64,000 nt of DNA from Maribacter huludaoensis (GTDB lineage: Bacteria > Bacteroidota > Bacteroidia > Flavobacteriales > Flavobacteriaceae): assembly GCF_029350945.1 (NCBI RefSeq), contig NZ_JARKMS010000003.1:1-64000 (forward strand), written 5' to 3'. The notes beneath the pieces are model-generated. The model saw only the letters and a program-made list of their open reading frames with translations, was not told where the DNA came from and did not search any database. Position numbers and translations under genes: made by a program. This document shows positions 34,294 to 42,969 of this stretch, piece after piece. Positions within the stretch are counted from its first letter, which is position 1; each line of letters opens with the position of its first letter.

Positions 34294-34609
34294 AAACTAT
34301 AGATTGCTTCAATATTTCTTAACGAGTCATAAATGTAAAAGTCTTAAGTATATGCCTTAGTATTTAAAATAATTCACGGTCCCATTAAAAAGCAGCTTTA
34401 GTAATATATATAATATCCTATTTATTTAATATGAATACTATGAAAAAGTAATTTTAAATCACTAAATTCCAGTAGTTTAAAACAAAGCATGTTTATTCAT
34501 ATTAGATGAAGTAAAAAAGTTCCCATAGTATTTGTAGCTAACTATATTATTCCCCCATTTGTGGCAAGAGACAAATTGAGTAGAATAATAACCAATAAAT
34601 ACATAAATT
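34294..34609. other. Gene-free AT-rich gap after the last cassette
   Basis: About 316 bases with no credible frame and no attC-like arms. The boundary between the cassette array and the following genes falls here. Confidence 0.5.
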
Positions 34610-35143
34610 ATGAGAACTATTAAAATGATTATGCTTTTTACTTTTGCCGTGCTGTTCACTCCGCAAATTTGCACTGCACAAGAAATTTCAGCTACTATGG
34701 ACTTTGAGAACGCCGAAGCCAATGTAACTACCGTGTCAAATTATGTAAATGCAGTACAGAATGGAGATGTGCAAACTATGGTGGCGCAATTAGCGGACGA
34801 TGCCAAAATTTATGGCCTCTCTGGGAGTTTTGCTCAAGAAATGAACCCCGCTCAGTTAGCCGAATATTATAAGGAGAGCTTTGAAACCACTAAACATTCA
34901 ATTGACGAAAACACGTCTTATGCCCCCATAAAAGTAACTGGAGGAATCAATGAGGGCGAATGGGTAATGGTTTGGACAACCGATACCATATCCAATAAAA
35001 AAACCGGGCAAAAGATAATGATACCAGCGCAGGTAACCTGCTTTTTAAAAGATGGAAAAATTACGATGATGGCGCATTACTATGATCAATTGAATGTAAT
35101 GACATCAATGGGGTACACCCTACAACCGCCATCACAAGAATAA
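34610..35143 (+). CDS. Secreted NTF2/SnoaL-like protein
   Basis: A 177-residue exported protein (signal peptide MIMLFTFAVLFTPQICTAQ region) with an NTF2-like cone fold: VSNYVNAVQNGDVQTMVAQLADDAKIYG is the typical helix-and-strand opening, followed by EWVMVWTTDTI and CFLKDGKITMMAHYYDQ. A catalytic or ligand-binding role is not determined. Composition is closer to core genes than to the cassettes. Confidence 0.82.
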   Translation: MRTIKMIMLFTFAVLFTPQICTAQEISATMDFENAEANVTTVSNYVNAVQNGDVQTMVAQLADDAKIYGLSGSFAQEMNPAQLAEYYKESFETTKHSIDENTSYAPIKVTGGINEGEWVMVWTTDTISNKKTGQKIMIPAQVTCFLKDGKITMMAHYYDQLNVMTSMGYTLQPPSQE

Positions 35144-35164
35144 GAACTCCTTTTATAAATGTTT

Positions 35165-35192
35165 AAACCCAGAAGCTTCTTCTGGGTTTTTT
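35165..35192 (+). terminator. Hairpin terminator after the NTF2-like gene
   Basis: Stem AAACCCAGAAG / CTTCTGGGTTT (35165-35175 and 35179-35189) with a 3-base loop followed by TTT. Ends the single-gene transcript from 34610. Confidence 0.8.
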
Positions 35193-35488
35193 ATGTGTAA
35201 TGTACTCATCTAACATTATTTTGTTGAATTAAAAGTACAACGTAATACCCCTTACAGAGCCTATTTAAATCTTACCTATTATAACCACTTATGCATACTT
35301 TTTAAAGGAAATTTAGGAGCTGTTTTAAATCAAAACTTTATTTTTAAATGATAATTCACAAAAGAATTATTAAATGAAAATGCGAATGGACTTAAACTTT
35401 ACTGAAATACTTTGTTCATAAACGAGAACAACTGTTCTATACTTAAGTGCATTCCATGACAGGAATTAAAAAAGTTGACAACAATAAA

Positions 35489-35932
35489 ATGAAAATTAAA
35501 GAAGTACATAAAAATGATTTTACCATTTCAACGGACAAGAACAAGCTAGATGTTGAAAATATTCATAAATTTCTTTCAAACGAAACCGACTGGGCAAATG
35601 GAATTCCTATCCATACGTTGAAAACATCCATTGAAAACTCCTTAAATTTTGGGATCTACTACAAAAACAGGCAAATTGGTTTTGCAAGAATAATCAGTGA
35701 CTTTTCTACCATTGCCTATTTAGGTGATGTTTATATTTTAAAGGAATTTAGGGGAAAGGGATTAAGTAAATGGTTGATGGACGAAATAACTGAACATCCT
35801 AACCTTCAAGGATTAAGACGCTGGATTTTATTAACTGACACGGCTGAGTGGCTTTATGAAAAATTTGGTTTTACAGAATTACCAAATCCTAAATTGTATA
35901 TGGAGAAGCATAACCCAAATGTATATAAGTAA
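35489..35932 (+). CDS. GNAT-family N-acetyltransferase
   Basis: About 147 residues from the ATG at 35489 (MKIKEVHKND). The frame is open upstream to GTG 35447 and ATG 35456, but those add a basic lead not usual in the family. The acetyl-CoA-binding motif A is clear: YLGDVYILKEFRGKGLSKWL, followed by WILLTDTAEWLYEKFGF. Substrate unknown. Before it, 35193-35488 holds no gene. A remnant of a recombination site follows directly. Confidence 0.85.
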   Translation: MKIKEVHKNDFTISTDKNKLDVENIHKFLSNETDWANGIPIHTLKTSIENSLNFGIYYKNRQIGFARIISDFSTIAYLGDVYILKEFRGKGLSKWLMDEITEHPNLQGLRRWILLTDTAEWLYEKFGFTELPNPKLYMEKHNPNVYK

Positions 35933-35985
35933 AAACGAAAGGTTCTTTACTTCCGTATGATGCTTATCCAAGCTATTATCTGTAT
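35933..35985 (+). repeat. Degenerate right half of an attC-like site
   Basis: AACGAAAGGTTCTTTACTTC then CGTATGATGCTTATCCAAGC aligns with site B (AACGAACGGTTTCCCTGCCT then CCGCACTACGCTTAGCCGAA). The GTT end is not intact. It suggests the cassette array once extended past 34 kb. Confidence 0.4.
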
Positions 35986-36000
35986 TTAAAAAATGAAATT

Positions 36001-36521
36001 ATGGACGTATTAAAACTAGCAATAGAATGGGCAAAAGCCGAAGTATTGTCAACACGTTTCTTTATTTCTTTGCAATTGGCTTTTTTATAGCAAGTGTAGG
36101 ATTTTGGCAATTGGGAAAAACAGATTTAGCAAAGGCTTATATTATTCCAACACTAGTAGTAGATATCTTGCTCCTAATAATTGGTAGCGGCACTAACTAC
36201 GCCAATAATAAAAGAATTAAACAATTTGAAAAGGATTTTAATTCCGATGAAATTGCCTTTTATCAGTCAGAAATTGAACGATCTGAATCCACTATTAACC
36301 AATTTGTGGTGGTATTTAAAGTTGTTCCCATAGTAATCATCATAGCGGCATTATTAATTCTATGTTTGAATACTCCAACTTGGAGAGCAATCTGTATTAC
36401 AACTCTTTCCATGTTAATGGTCATTTTATTCATTGACGGAAATGCACTGTCAAGAATAGAAAACTACCACAAAGCATTAAAATTGTTGGACTTGAAAAAC
36501 AAAACAACTAATAAAATGTAG
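36001..36521 (+). pseudogene. Frameshifted membrane protein gene
   Basis: The natural start is ATG 36001 (MDVLKLAIEWAKAEVLSTRF), but that frame stops at about 36088. From about 36055 the rest continues in another frame, FFAIGFFIASVGFWQLGKTD and LAKAYIIPTLVVDILLLIIG, to a stop at 36521. The frame change corresponds to loss of one base in the run TTTCTTTATTTCTTTGC (about 36055-36071). The joined product would be a four-segment membrane protein of about 173 residues, close to a hypothetical family I recall from Bacteroidota that starts with the ...IEWAKAE...STRFF pattern. An alternative start at 36027 could still give a shorter intact product. Confidence 0.65.
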
Positions 36522-36585
36522 TAATTTGTCTTGTGTTTCATTAGAAAAGTAACACTCACAATTGCCTTGCTTTTCTTACGAAGTC

Positions 36586-36594
36586 GTTAACAAT
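36586..36594 (+). repeat. Possible cassette end GTTAACAAT
   Basis: ACGAAGTCGTTAACAAT resembles the right end of site C (ACACAAGTCCGTTAACTAC). Located 19 bases before the next start codon. Too short to be certain; no matching inverse end was found behind that gene. Confidence 0.3.
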
Positions 36595-36612
36595 AATAGC
36601 ATTTGAACGCAA

Positions 36613-37044
36613 ATGGAAAAGAAAAAGATACATTTTGACCATATGAAAAGTTGGATTTGGATATTCATTCTATTCCTATCTCTAATTTTTATTTTGGTTG
36701 GTTTTTTTGAATTATTTGAATTTGAAAATCCAAAACTGAACAAAAGAATAAGTGCTATTGGGTTTTTTATACAACTGGTTTATTTCAGTAAAATGTTTTG
36801 GTATAAGAATTATGTTCAATGGAACAAAAAAGGAGCTGTTGTTCGGGTAAATTCTTGGATTTCAAAATCATTGAATTTTGACCAAATCAAAAAGACCGAA
36901 TTAATTCAGAATACATTAATAATTACAAAGAACAATGGAGAAACAATTACGTTTGACCTAAATGAAATTAAGGAAACTGATACTCAAAAACTGAATGAGA
37001 TAATAGTAAAAAATACTATTGCCAATAACGTATTACGCAACTAG
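36613..37044 (+). CDS. Small membrane protein with PH-like tail
   Basis: A 143-residue protein with two membrane segments (about 14-36 and 47-62) and a soluble tail carrying strands such as WNKKGAVVRVNSW, KTELIQNTLIITKNNGETIT, similar to small bacterial PH-like domains. No closer family recognised. Sits behind the possible cassette end at 36586. Function unknown. Confidence 0.68.
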   Translation: MEKKKIHFDHMKSWIWIFILFLSLIFILVGFFELFEFENPKLNKRISAIGFFIQLVYFSKMFWYKNYVQWNKKGAVVRVNSWISKSLNFDQIKKTELIQNTLIITKNNGETITFDLNEIKETDTQKLNEIIVKNTIANNVLRN

Positions 37045-37064
37045 AGCAAATTGGACTACAATTG

Positions 37065-37078
37065 AATCCGCTCGGATT
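37065..37078. repeat. Short hairpin in degenerate intercassette DNA
   Basis: AATCCG-CT-CGGATT. A similar GGATT/AATCC inverted pair is found near 37654-37675. These hairpins lie in gaps flanked by small genes and may be interior loops of decayed recombination sites. Confidence 0.3.
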
Positions 37079-37127
37079 TGCAAACCTTAGTTCTTAACCG
37101 TTTTGAATAATTTAACGACCACTTGAA

Positions 37128-37616
37128 TTGAAAATTAGAAAAGCAACAGAAACTGATATTGACCAAGTATGGGAAATATTCTCAAAAGTGATTGAAACTG
37201 GAGATACCTACGTTTTCAATCCAAATACACCAAAAAAGGATTTGAAAAAGCATTGGTTTGCTGATTATATGGAAACTTATGTTATTGAAGATAACGGACA
37301 AATACTTGGTACATATATTATTAAACCCAATCAAATTGATTTAGGAAACCATATTGCAAATTGTAGTTATATGGTAAACCCCAATTCTCACGGAAAGGGC
37401 ATTGGAAAAAAACTTTGTGAACATTCTCTCGAAATAGCAAAGGAAAATCAATATATAGGAATTCAATTCAATATCGTAGTAAGTACGAATAAAGGAGCAG
37501 TGGAATTATGGAAAAAATATGGATTTGAAATCATTGGAACTACGCCTAAGGGATTTAGACACCCTAAATTAGGATTGGTAGATACCTATATTATGTATAA
37601 GCATTTAAAGAAATAA
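37128..37616 (+). CDS. GNAT-family N-acetyltransferase
   Basis: A 162-residue acetyltransferase starting with TTG (MKIRKATETDIDQVWEIFSK, the classic first helix). Motif A is CSYMVNPNSHGKGIGKKLC (about 84-102), followed by GIQFNIVVSTNKGAVELWKK and YGFEIIGTTPKGF. Resembles YhhY/phosphinothricin-acetyltransferase-type GNATs; the substrate is unknown. The codon TTG is the only start that gives the full first strand. Confidence 0.87.
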   Translation: MKIRKATETDIDQVWEIFSKVIETGDTYVFNPNTPKKDLKKHWFADYMETYVIEDNGQILGTYIIKPNQIDLGNHIANCSYMVNPNSHGKGIGKKLCEHSLEIAKENQYIGIQFNIVVSTNKGAVELWKKYGFEIIGTTPKGFRHPKLGLVDTYIMYKHLKK

Positions 37617-37719
37617 AAAACTACCTATGACAGTGTAATAACGCAACTATTGCGGATTCGATTTTATATCAATCCACTTGTAATTGTTAACATTATTATT
37701 TTACCTAATCCACCACAAA

Positions 37720-37887
37720 ATGAAAAAATTACTCTCTCTTCAAAATTTAAAATTCGTATTAGGTTTAGCAACCGGTTTTATAATTTATGATGCCTTTGCA
37801 AAAGATGAAATTGACTGGGTAAAAGCAATTGTTGTGGCCATTTTGTCTGTGGTTATAATGTTTGGGATTGATAGGCTTAAAAAATAA
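37720..37887 (+). CDS. Small membrane protein, 55 residues
   Basis: MKKLLSLQNLKFVLGLATGF then an Asp-rich loop (DAFAKDEIDWVKA) and a second hydrophobic segment, ending DRLKK. The frame is open from TTG 37684, but ATG 37720 is the natural start. Two-segment inner-membrane protein of unknown function; common in this family of bacteria. Confidence 0.62.
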   Translation: MKKLLSLQNLKFVLGLATGFIIYDAFAKDEIDWVKAIVVAILSVVIMFGIDRLKK

Positions 37888-37994
37888 GATTAAATTTGCT
37901 TCGACTTAAGGCTAGAAAATTCTTCTTACTCCTATACCGGTCACTAGTTAAAACAAACATTCAATTCATTTTATACCAAGTCTAAAATAACCTC

Positions 37995-39407
37995 ATGATT
38001 ACATTTATTACGTCAATGATTTTATTGGTATTGGGGTATATGTTCTACGGCAAGTTCGTGGATAAAACCTTTAAGCCCAATGAAACTAAAGATACTCCTG
38101 CACACACTATGGAAGATGGGGTAGACTTTGTGCCCATGAACAGTAATAGAAATGCATTTATTCAAATTTTGAATATTGCAGGGGTAGGTCCTATTTTTGG
38201 TCCCATATTGGGTGCTTTGTACGGTCCCATAGCCTTTATTTGGATCGTGCTTGGATCTATCTTTGCAGGTGCCGTTCATGATTACCTAACCGGTATGATT
38301 TCCTTACGTTTTGGCGGTGCACACTTGCCGGCATTGGCATCGCGGTTTTTAGGCAAATCATTTAGTCACGTGGTTAATTTCTTTGCCCTATTACTTTTAA
38401 TATTGGTGGGAACCGTTTTTGTAACCGCACCCGCAAATATGATCAATGATGTTATTGGTTCGGAAACTAATTATTTGACCATAGTTCTTTTTGCCATATT
38501 CTTTTATTACATAATCGCAACCTTATTGCCCATAGATAAGATCATAGGTAAACTTTATCCCGTGCTAGGTTTGTTGCTCATATTAAGCGCCATTGGTATT
38601 TGCGTAGGTATGTTCGTTATTGGAAATCCTATTCCGGAGCTTACGTTTCAAAATATGCATCCGCAGAACATTCCTTATTTTCCGGTTATTTTCTTAACGA
38701 TATCCTGTGGTGCATTATCGGGTTTTCATGCCACGCAATCGCCCATTATTTCGCGTACCATTAATAATGAGAAAGATGGTAGAAAAGTATTTTATGGCAT
38801 GATGATTCTTGAGGCTGCCATTGCCATGGTGTGGGCGGCGGCATCCATGAGTATTTTAGATGGAGACCAGTTAAATGAGCTGCTACAAAACGGAGGTCCT
38901 ACAGCCGTGGTAAACAAAATTGCCATTATTTCATTAGGAAGCATTGGCGGTACCATTGCTGTATTGGGCGTTATAGTGCTACCCATAACATCCGGAGATA
39001 CCTCGTTCAGGGCTGCACGTATGATTATTGCCGACTATTTGAACATAGATCAGAAAGTATTGAAGAATCGGTTTATGGTGGCAATTCCGTTGTTTATCAT
39101 CTCATTTATTTTAACCAACATGGATTTTCAGTTATTGTGGAGGTATTTTTCATGGGCAAACCAAGTTACGGCTGCCATTGCCCTGTGGATCGGAGCAGTT
39201 TACTTGTATCAAAAGAAAACATATTATTTAATAGCCTTAGTGCCCGCATTTTTTATTACCAGTGTTGTGGGTTCTTACATATTCTATGACCCAAATGTTG
39301 GTTTGGGATTGGATATCGTACTATCCAATTGTATCGGTATTGGAATTTCTATTTTGCTGACGGTGTTGTTTTTTATGAAATTGAAAGATAGAAATAGTAT
39401 TTTATGA
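37995..39407 (+). CDS. cstA: Carbon starvation protein CstA (short form)
   Basis: A 470-residue polytopic transporter. Begins with a membrane segment and YMFYGKFVDKTF, then the conserved NIAGVGPIFGPILGALYGPI and GAVHDYLTGMISLRFGG (about 60-110), HATQSPIISRTINNEKDGRK near 247-266 and PITSGDTSFRAARMIIAD near 330-347. E. coli CstA has about 700 residues; this shorter form lacks the extra C-terminal segments, as I recall for other Bacteroidota. Peptide and/or pyruvate uptake in starvation is the known family role. Confidence 0.93.
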   Translation: MITFITSMILLVLGYMFYGKFVDKTFKPNETKDTPAHTMEDGVDFVPMNSNRNAFIQILNIAGVGPIFGPILGALYGPIAFIWIVLGSIFAGAVHDYLTGMISLRFGGAHLPALASRFLGKSFSHVVNFFALLLLILVGTVFVTAPANMINDVIGSETNYLTIVLFAIFFYYIIATLLPIDKIIGKLYPVLGLLLILSAIGICVGMFVIGNPIPELTFQNMHPQNIPYFPVIFLTISCGALSGFHATQSPIISRTINNEKDGRKVFYGMMILEAAIAMVWAAASMSILDGDQLNELLQNGGPTAVVNKIAIISLGSIGGTIAVLGVIVLPITSGDTSFRAARMIIADYLNIDQKVLKNRFMVAIPLFIISFILTNMDFQLLWRYFSWANQVTAAIALWIGAVYLYQKKTYYLIALVPAFFITSVVGSYIFYDPNVGLGLDIVLSNCIGIGISILLTVLFFMKLKDRNSIL

Positions 39408-39443
39408 GCAAATAGAAATTTACTGACAACCAAAGCTTATAAT

Positions 39444-39986
39444 ATGAATAAAACTATCATAGAATTTATTAAAGAGATAATTACTATTATAGTCGGTATT
39501 TTAATTGCTCTCTATATCAATAATTGGAATGAAGATCGAAAAGATGCAAAGTATATAGATCAGATATTTATATCAATGAATAAAGAGTTGAGAGAAACCA
39601 ATTACGATATAGATGAAAAATTAATTAAGCAAAGAACTTTAATCGATTCTCTGAATTTTTATATGAAAGATGATGAGTTATCGTTAAGCAAGGTAATAGA
39701 AAAGTCAGAAGGTATTTTTGTTCCACTAATTAAACTTAATTCTTGGAAAGCTATTTCTAATTCTAAAATTGAATTGATAGAATATGATAAAATATCTGTC
39801 TTGTCAGATATTGAGGAACAAAAGGAACTTTTGAAAATGAAAGCGGATAAACTTATAGATTTTATATACGTGAATTATAAAGAGACCGGAGAAATTAAAA
39901 AGGAGTTTTTAAAAGTATACATGTTAGAGATTATAAGTACTGAAATCGATCTTCAAAAAGACATTCAAAAAATAATTGTTGAATAG
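39444..39986 (+). CDS. DUF6090-like membrane-anchored protein
   Basis: A 180-residue protein with an N-terminal membrane segment (ITIIVGILIALYINNWNEDR, about 13-32), the INNWNE motif common to DUF6090 proteins, and a long helical soluble part. Function unknown. AT-rich relative to the CstA gene, which ends 36 bases upstream on the same strand. Confidence 0.7.
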   Translation: MNKTIIEFIKEIITIIVGILIALYINNWNEDRKDAKYIDQIFISMNKELRETNYDIDEKLIKQRTLIDSLNFYMKDDELSLSKVIEKSEGIFVPLIKLNSWKAISNSKIELIEYDKISVLSDIEEQKELLKMKADKLIDFIYVNYKETGEIKKEFLKVYMLEIISTEIDLQKDIQKIIVE

Positions 39987-40030
39987 AACTTAATATCACA
40001 TCCTTAAAACATTAGAACTAAAGAATAAAA

Positions 40031-40426
40031 TTGATTAAAATACTAAAAAAGCTATCCTGGTTCATTCTTTATCTATTGTTCAATGCGGCACTGTTTATAA
40101 TTGAATTTAAAGTATGGTTTAAAAGAGATACTTCTGGCTACAGCGGCGGCAGTGGTATTGAGACCGTTGACGATATTTTAGAAGCTATTGGTGCCATTTT
40201 CAATATCTTGGAAAGTATTGCAATGATCGGTTATTTTTATGTAACCGTAGCTTTGGCTATTTTAGCCTTAGTAATATTTATACCGGTGCAGGTGTATTAT
40301 ATAAAACCGAAATTTACAAACCGCAGTAAGAAATTTTGGTATAGTTTGTTGGCTTCTTTTACGGTAGTGCTAGTATTGAAATTACTGCTATATGCTTGGG
40401 TTTTTGTAGACGAAAACTACCTGTAA
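40031..40426 (+). CDS. Small membrane protein
   Basis: A 131-residue protein with TTG start, three hydrophobic segments (about 9-25, 66-88, 103-124) and a Gly/Ser loop (DTSGYSGGSGIETVDDI). Not recognised. It lies in a same-strand run of small genes between CstA and the oxidase-like gene. No soluble domain or motif points to a function. Confidence 0.62.
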   Translation: MIKILKKLSWFILYLLFNAALFIIEFKVWFKRDTSGYSGGSGIETVDDILEAIGAIFNILESIAMIGYFYVTVALAILALVIFIPVQVYYIKPKFTNRSKKFWYSLLASFTVVLVLKLLLYAWVFVDENYL

Positions 40427-40585
40427 AACCTAGCCAGCTGGATAAATATAGACTGGCTGCACTCATTTAAGGATCCCATTTGTCCAATGTTGTAATGAGC
40501 ACATGTAAAGACTACTGGTCCATTGGGAAGAAATAGAAACAAGAAGTAGTACCTAGAAAAATTACACATAGCAAAAATTAAAGGC

Positions 40586-41131
40586 ATGGGAAAGCAATTA
40601 CAATCCATTACACCCCAATTACAGGAATTTATAGAAAAGCAGAACATATTTTTTGTGGGTACTGCGGCTGCAGAGGGCAATGTAAATGTCTCGCCAAAGG
40701 GAACGGACTCCTTTCGGGTCATTAACAAGAATAAAATCGTTTGGTTGAATCTAACCGGTAGTGGTAATGAAACGGCTGCACACCTCATCAAAAATAATAG
40801 AATGACCATAATGTTCTGCGCCTTTGAGGGTAAACCTATAATTTTGAGATTATATGGTGTAGCTAAAATATACCATAGAAGAGATCAAGAATTTTCAAAG
40901 TACATTAACCTTTTTCCTGAAAATACAGGGTCCCGGCAAATTATAGAAATGCAAGTGGACTTGGTACAGACCTCGTGCGGATTCGCCGTTCCGTTCATGG
41001 ATTTTAAAGAAGAGCGAACTACCTTGAACGATTGGTCTAAAAAGCAAGGTGAGGAAAAGATCAAAGAATATTGGAAAAATAAGAATACCAAAAGTATAGA
41101 TGGTTTTGAAACCCATATTTTAGGAAACTAA
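40586..41131 (+). CDS. Pyridoxamine 5'-phosphate oxidase-like flavin-binding protein
   Basis: A 181-residue split-barrel FMN-binding protein. IFFVGTAAAEGNVNVSPKGT (about 21-40) is the hallmark of the PNPOx-like family, followed by NKIVWLNLTGSGNETAAHL and RMTIMFCAFEGKPIILRLYG. It lacks features specific to PdxH and is more likely a general flavin- or heme-binding oxidoreductase. 20 bases ahead of the VOC gene, same strand. Confidence 0.87.
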   Translation: MGKQLQSITPQLQEFIEKQNIFFVGTAAAEGNVNVSPKGTDSFRVINKNKIVWLNLTGSGNETAAHLIKNNRMTIMFCAFEGKPIILRLYGVAKIYHRRDQEFSKYINLFPENTGSRQIIEMQVDLVQTSCGFAVPFMDFKEERTTLNDWSKKQGEEKIKEYWKNKNTKSIDGFETHILGN

Positions 41132-41151
41132 CAGATAAAATAAACAATATA

Positions 41152-41544
41152 TTGAAGCAATCCATAGCACGTATAGCATTGGTCGTTGATGATTACGATA
41201 AAGCCATTGAATTTTATACTAAAAAATTAGACTTCCTTCTGGTGGAAGATACACCGTTAGAAGGGGATAAACGTTGGGTCACAGTTACGCCACCAGGGGA
41301 TGGACAATGCACTTTGGTTTTAGCAAAGGCGGACAATGAAGTGCAGGAATCAAGGGTAGGAAACCAAACAGGCGGACGGGTATTTCTATTTTTATATACA
41401 GATGATTTTTGGCGAGATTACTATGCCATGGTAGAAAGAGGCGTAAAGTTTGTTAGAGAGCCAGAAAAGATGCCGTATGGTATGGTAGCCGTATTTAAGG
41501 ATCTATATGGCAACCTATGGGATTTATTGGAACCTATTTCTTAA
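41152..41544 (+). CDS. VOC (glyoxalase-like) protein, single domain
   Basis: A 130-residue VOC protein with TTG start: IARIALVVDDYDKAIEFYTK (opening strand and helix), FLLVEDTPLEGDKRWVTVTP, GQCTLVLA and the closing VAVFKDLYGNLWDLLEP, in which the final Glu would be a metal ligand. One half of a domain-swapped dimer is expected. Substrate unknown. Lies in a three-gene run with the oxidase-like gene and the next hypothetical gene. Confidence 0.88.
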   Translation: MKQSIARIALVVDDYDKAIEFYTKKLDFLLVEDTPLEGDKRWVTVTPPGDGQCTLVLAKADNEVQESRVGNQTGGRVFLFLYTDDFWRDYYAMVERGVKFVREPEKMPYGMVAVFKDLYGNLWDLLEPIS

Positions 41545-41574
41545 TTATAGGTCCATTTTAAACCAAAGAAGATA

Positions 41575-42204
41575 GTGCTGAAGTTTTTAAAAAATATGTT
41601 CAAGTTAAACGGGCTCACCGGTTTTACCATTTCCAGAAATGCTATAACCTTCAAAAGGCTGCTCTGTGGTATTGGAACATCTAGCATAGGAGAAAATAGT
41701 ATTGAAATTACGGATTACCCTTTTGAACCTTCGGTTGTTTATCCTTCAGCAAGCATAGCAGCCCATGAAATTGATGCTATTTCCTTAGAGTTTGGTGTGT
41801 GTAAACTATATGTAAAAGATGATATTGTTTTTGTGTCCGCTGAAAAGAAGAAGGAACTAGAGCTTTTTGCCAAAGTTCATAATTTAAAATTGATACCCTA
41901 TAGTTGGAATTGGGATAGGCTTCTAGAACCATACTTAGATACAGAGTTTACCAAAGAGAACGAGCAACGGGTGTTGAAGAGACTTCTGGAAAACGGTTTC
42001 ACCGCTAATGAAATCGATGCCATAAGAGCCGAAGTGGAAAAACAAATGTATGCCTATAATTTTGATACCATGCTTTGGGATTGGTGTAGTCTAAGCCTAT
42101 CTGATGTTTTGAGCGCCATGCGTGCAAAATATAATAAAGTCCAATTTCGTGACTTTTATGGTCGCGCTTTGGAAATTGAAAAACGTACCTCAACAAATAC
42201 ATAG
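41575..42204 (+). CDS. Hypothetical cytoplasmic protein
   Basis: A 209-residue protein with GTG start (or downstream ATG 41596). No signal peptide, no membrane segment. The N-terminal half contains beta strands (GFTISRNAITFKRLLCGIG, FGVCKLYVKDDIVFVSA) with an 'LELFAKVHNLKLIPYSW' element; the C-terminal half is helical (LKRLLENGFTANEIDAIRAE). I do not recognise a family. Same strand as the VOC gene, ending at a hairpin. Confidence 0.72.
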   Translation: MLKFLKNMFKLNGLTGFTISRNAITFKRLLCGIGTSSIGENSIEITDYPFEPSVVYPSASIAAHEIDAISLEFGVCKLYVKDDIVFVSAEKKKELELFAKVHNLKLIPYSWNWDRLLEPYLDTEFTKENEQRVLKRLLENGFTANEIDAIRAEVEKQMYAYNFDTMLWDWCSLSLSDVLSAMRAKYNKVQFRDFYGRALEIEKRTSTNT

Positions 42205-42241
42205 TAATCTTACTATTTTTTAAATGGAAAAGGGACATAAA

Positions 42242-42277
42242 AAAATGGCAAAAATCTAAGTAGACTTTTGCCATTTT
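42242..42277. terminator. Bidirectional terminator hairpin
   Basis: AAAATGGCAAAA / TTTTGCCATTTT with a 12-base loop, A- and T-flanked. Lies between the converging hypothetical gene (plus) and the Dps gene (minus), so it can serve both. Confidence 0.7.
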
Positions 42278-42296
42278 ATTTAGGTAAAACAATGTG

Positions 42297-42773
42297 CTAT
42301 TGTAAGGTAGACTTAAGCATCCAGATTAGTTTTTCTTGTCCGGATATTAAATCGCTAACCAGCGTAGCGGTACCTTCATCATTGTTGTCAGATGATAATT
42401 CCAAAATTTCTCGCTCTTGAATCAATAACTCGTTCAAGTTATCTATCAATAAAGAGATACCTGTAGCACCGTCAGACACTTCTTTGATGATTCTAATAGT
42501 CTTGTTGTCCAAGTAATCTTCAAACGTATGTAAAGGTTGTTGATTTAGGGTCAAAATACGTTCAGCTATCTCATCAACGGTTTCAGTAGCTTCGGTGTAT
42601 AACTCTTCAAATTTTTCATGTAGAAGAAAGAAATTGCTTCCTTTTACATTCCAATGCATACCTCTCAAATTCATGTAATGAACTTGATAATTAGCTAAAA
42701 GAAGGTTTAATTTATCACTGATCTCTATTTTGTAATCTTGGTCTATTCCCACGTTTTTATGTAAAGTTTCCAT
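42297..42773 (-). CDS. dps: Dps-family DNA-protection ferritin
   Basis: A 158-residue four-helix ferritin-like protein. The ferroxidase-site motif is visible: LNLLLANYQVHYMNLRGMHW then NVKGSNFFLLHEKFEELYTE and ETVDEIAERIL, matching Dps HxxxxDxxHWxxxGxxFxxxHxxxE with the first His replaced by His-Tyr. Stores iron and protects DNA in stationary phase or oxidative stress. Monocistronic by position (convergent on one side, divergent on the other). Confidence 0.93.
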   Translation of the reverse strand: METLHKNVGIDQDYKIEISDKLNLLLANYQVHYMNLRGMHWNVKGSNFFLLHEKFEELYTEATETVDEIAERILTLNQQPLHTFEDYLDNKTIRIIKEVSDGATGISLLIDNLNELLIQEREILELSSDNNDEGTATLVSDLISGQEKLIWMLKSTLQ

Positions 42774-42969
42774 AAGTATGTTGTCTTAATTTCTTGATGT
42801 AAAATTACGAATAAAGCCCCTGTTTATGGGTGACAAATGTTACATAACCCATACGATTTTCTTATACTGCTATCATTTTTTATGAGTGATAAAAGTTGTC
42901 TTTTTAAGCAATTGTAGTTGACCAAATAGATTCGTAAATTAGATAGGTTAATATAGATAACAAACCGCC

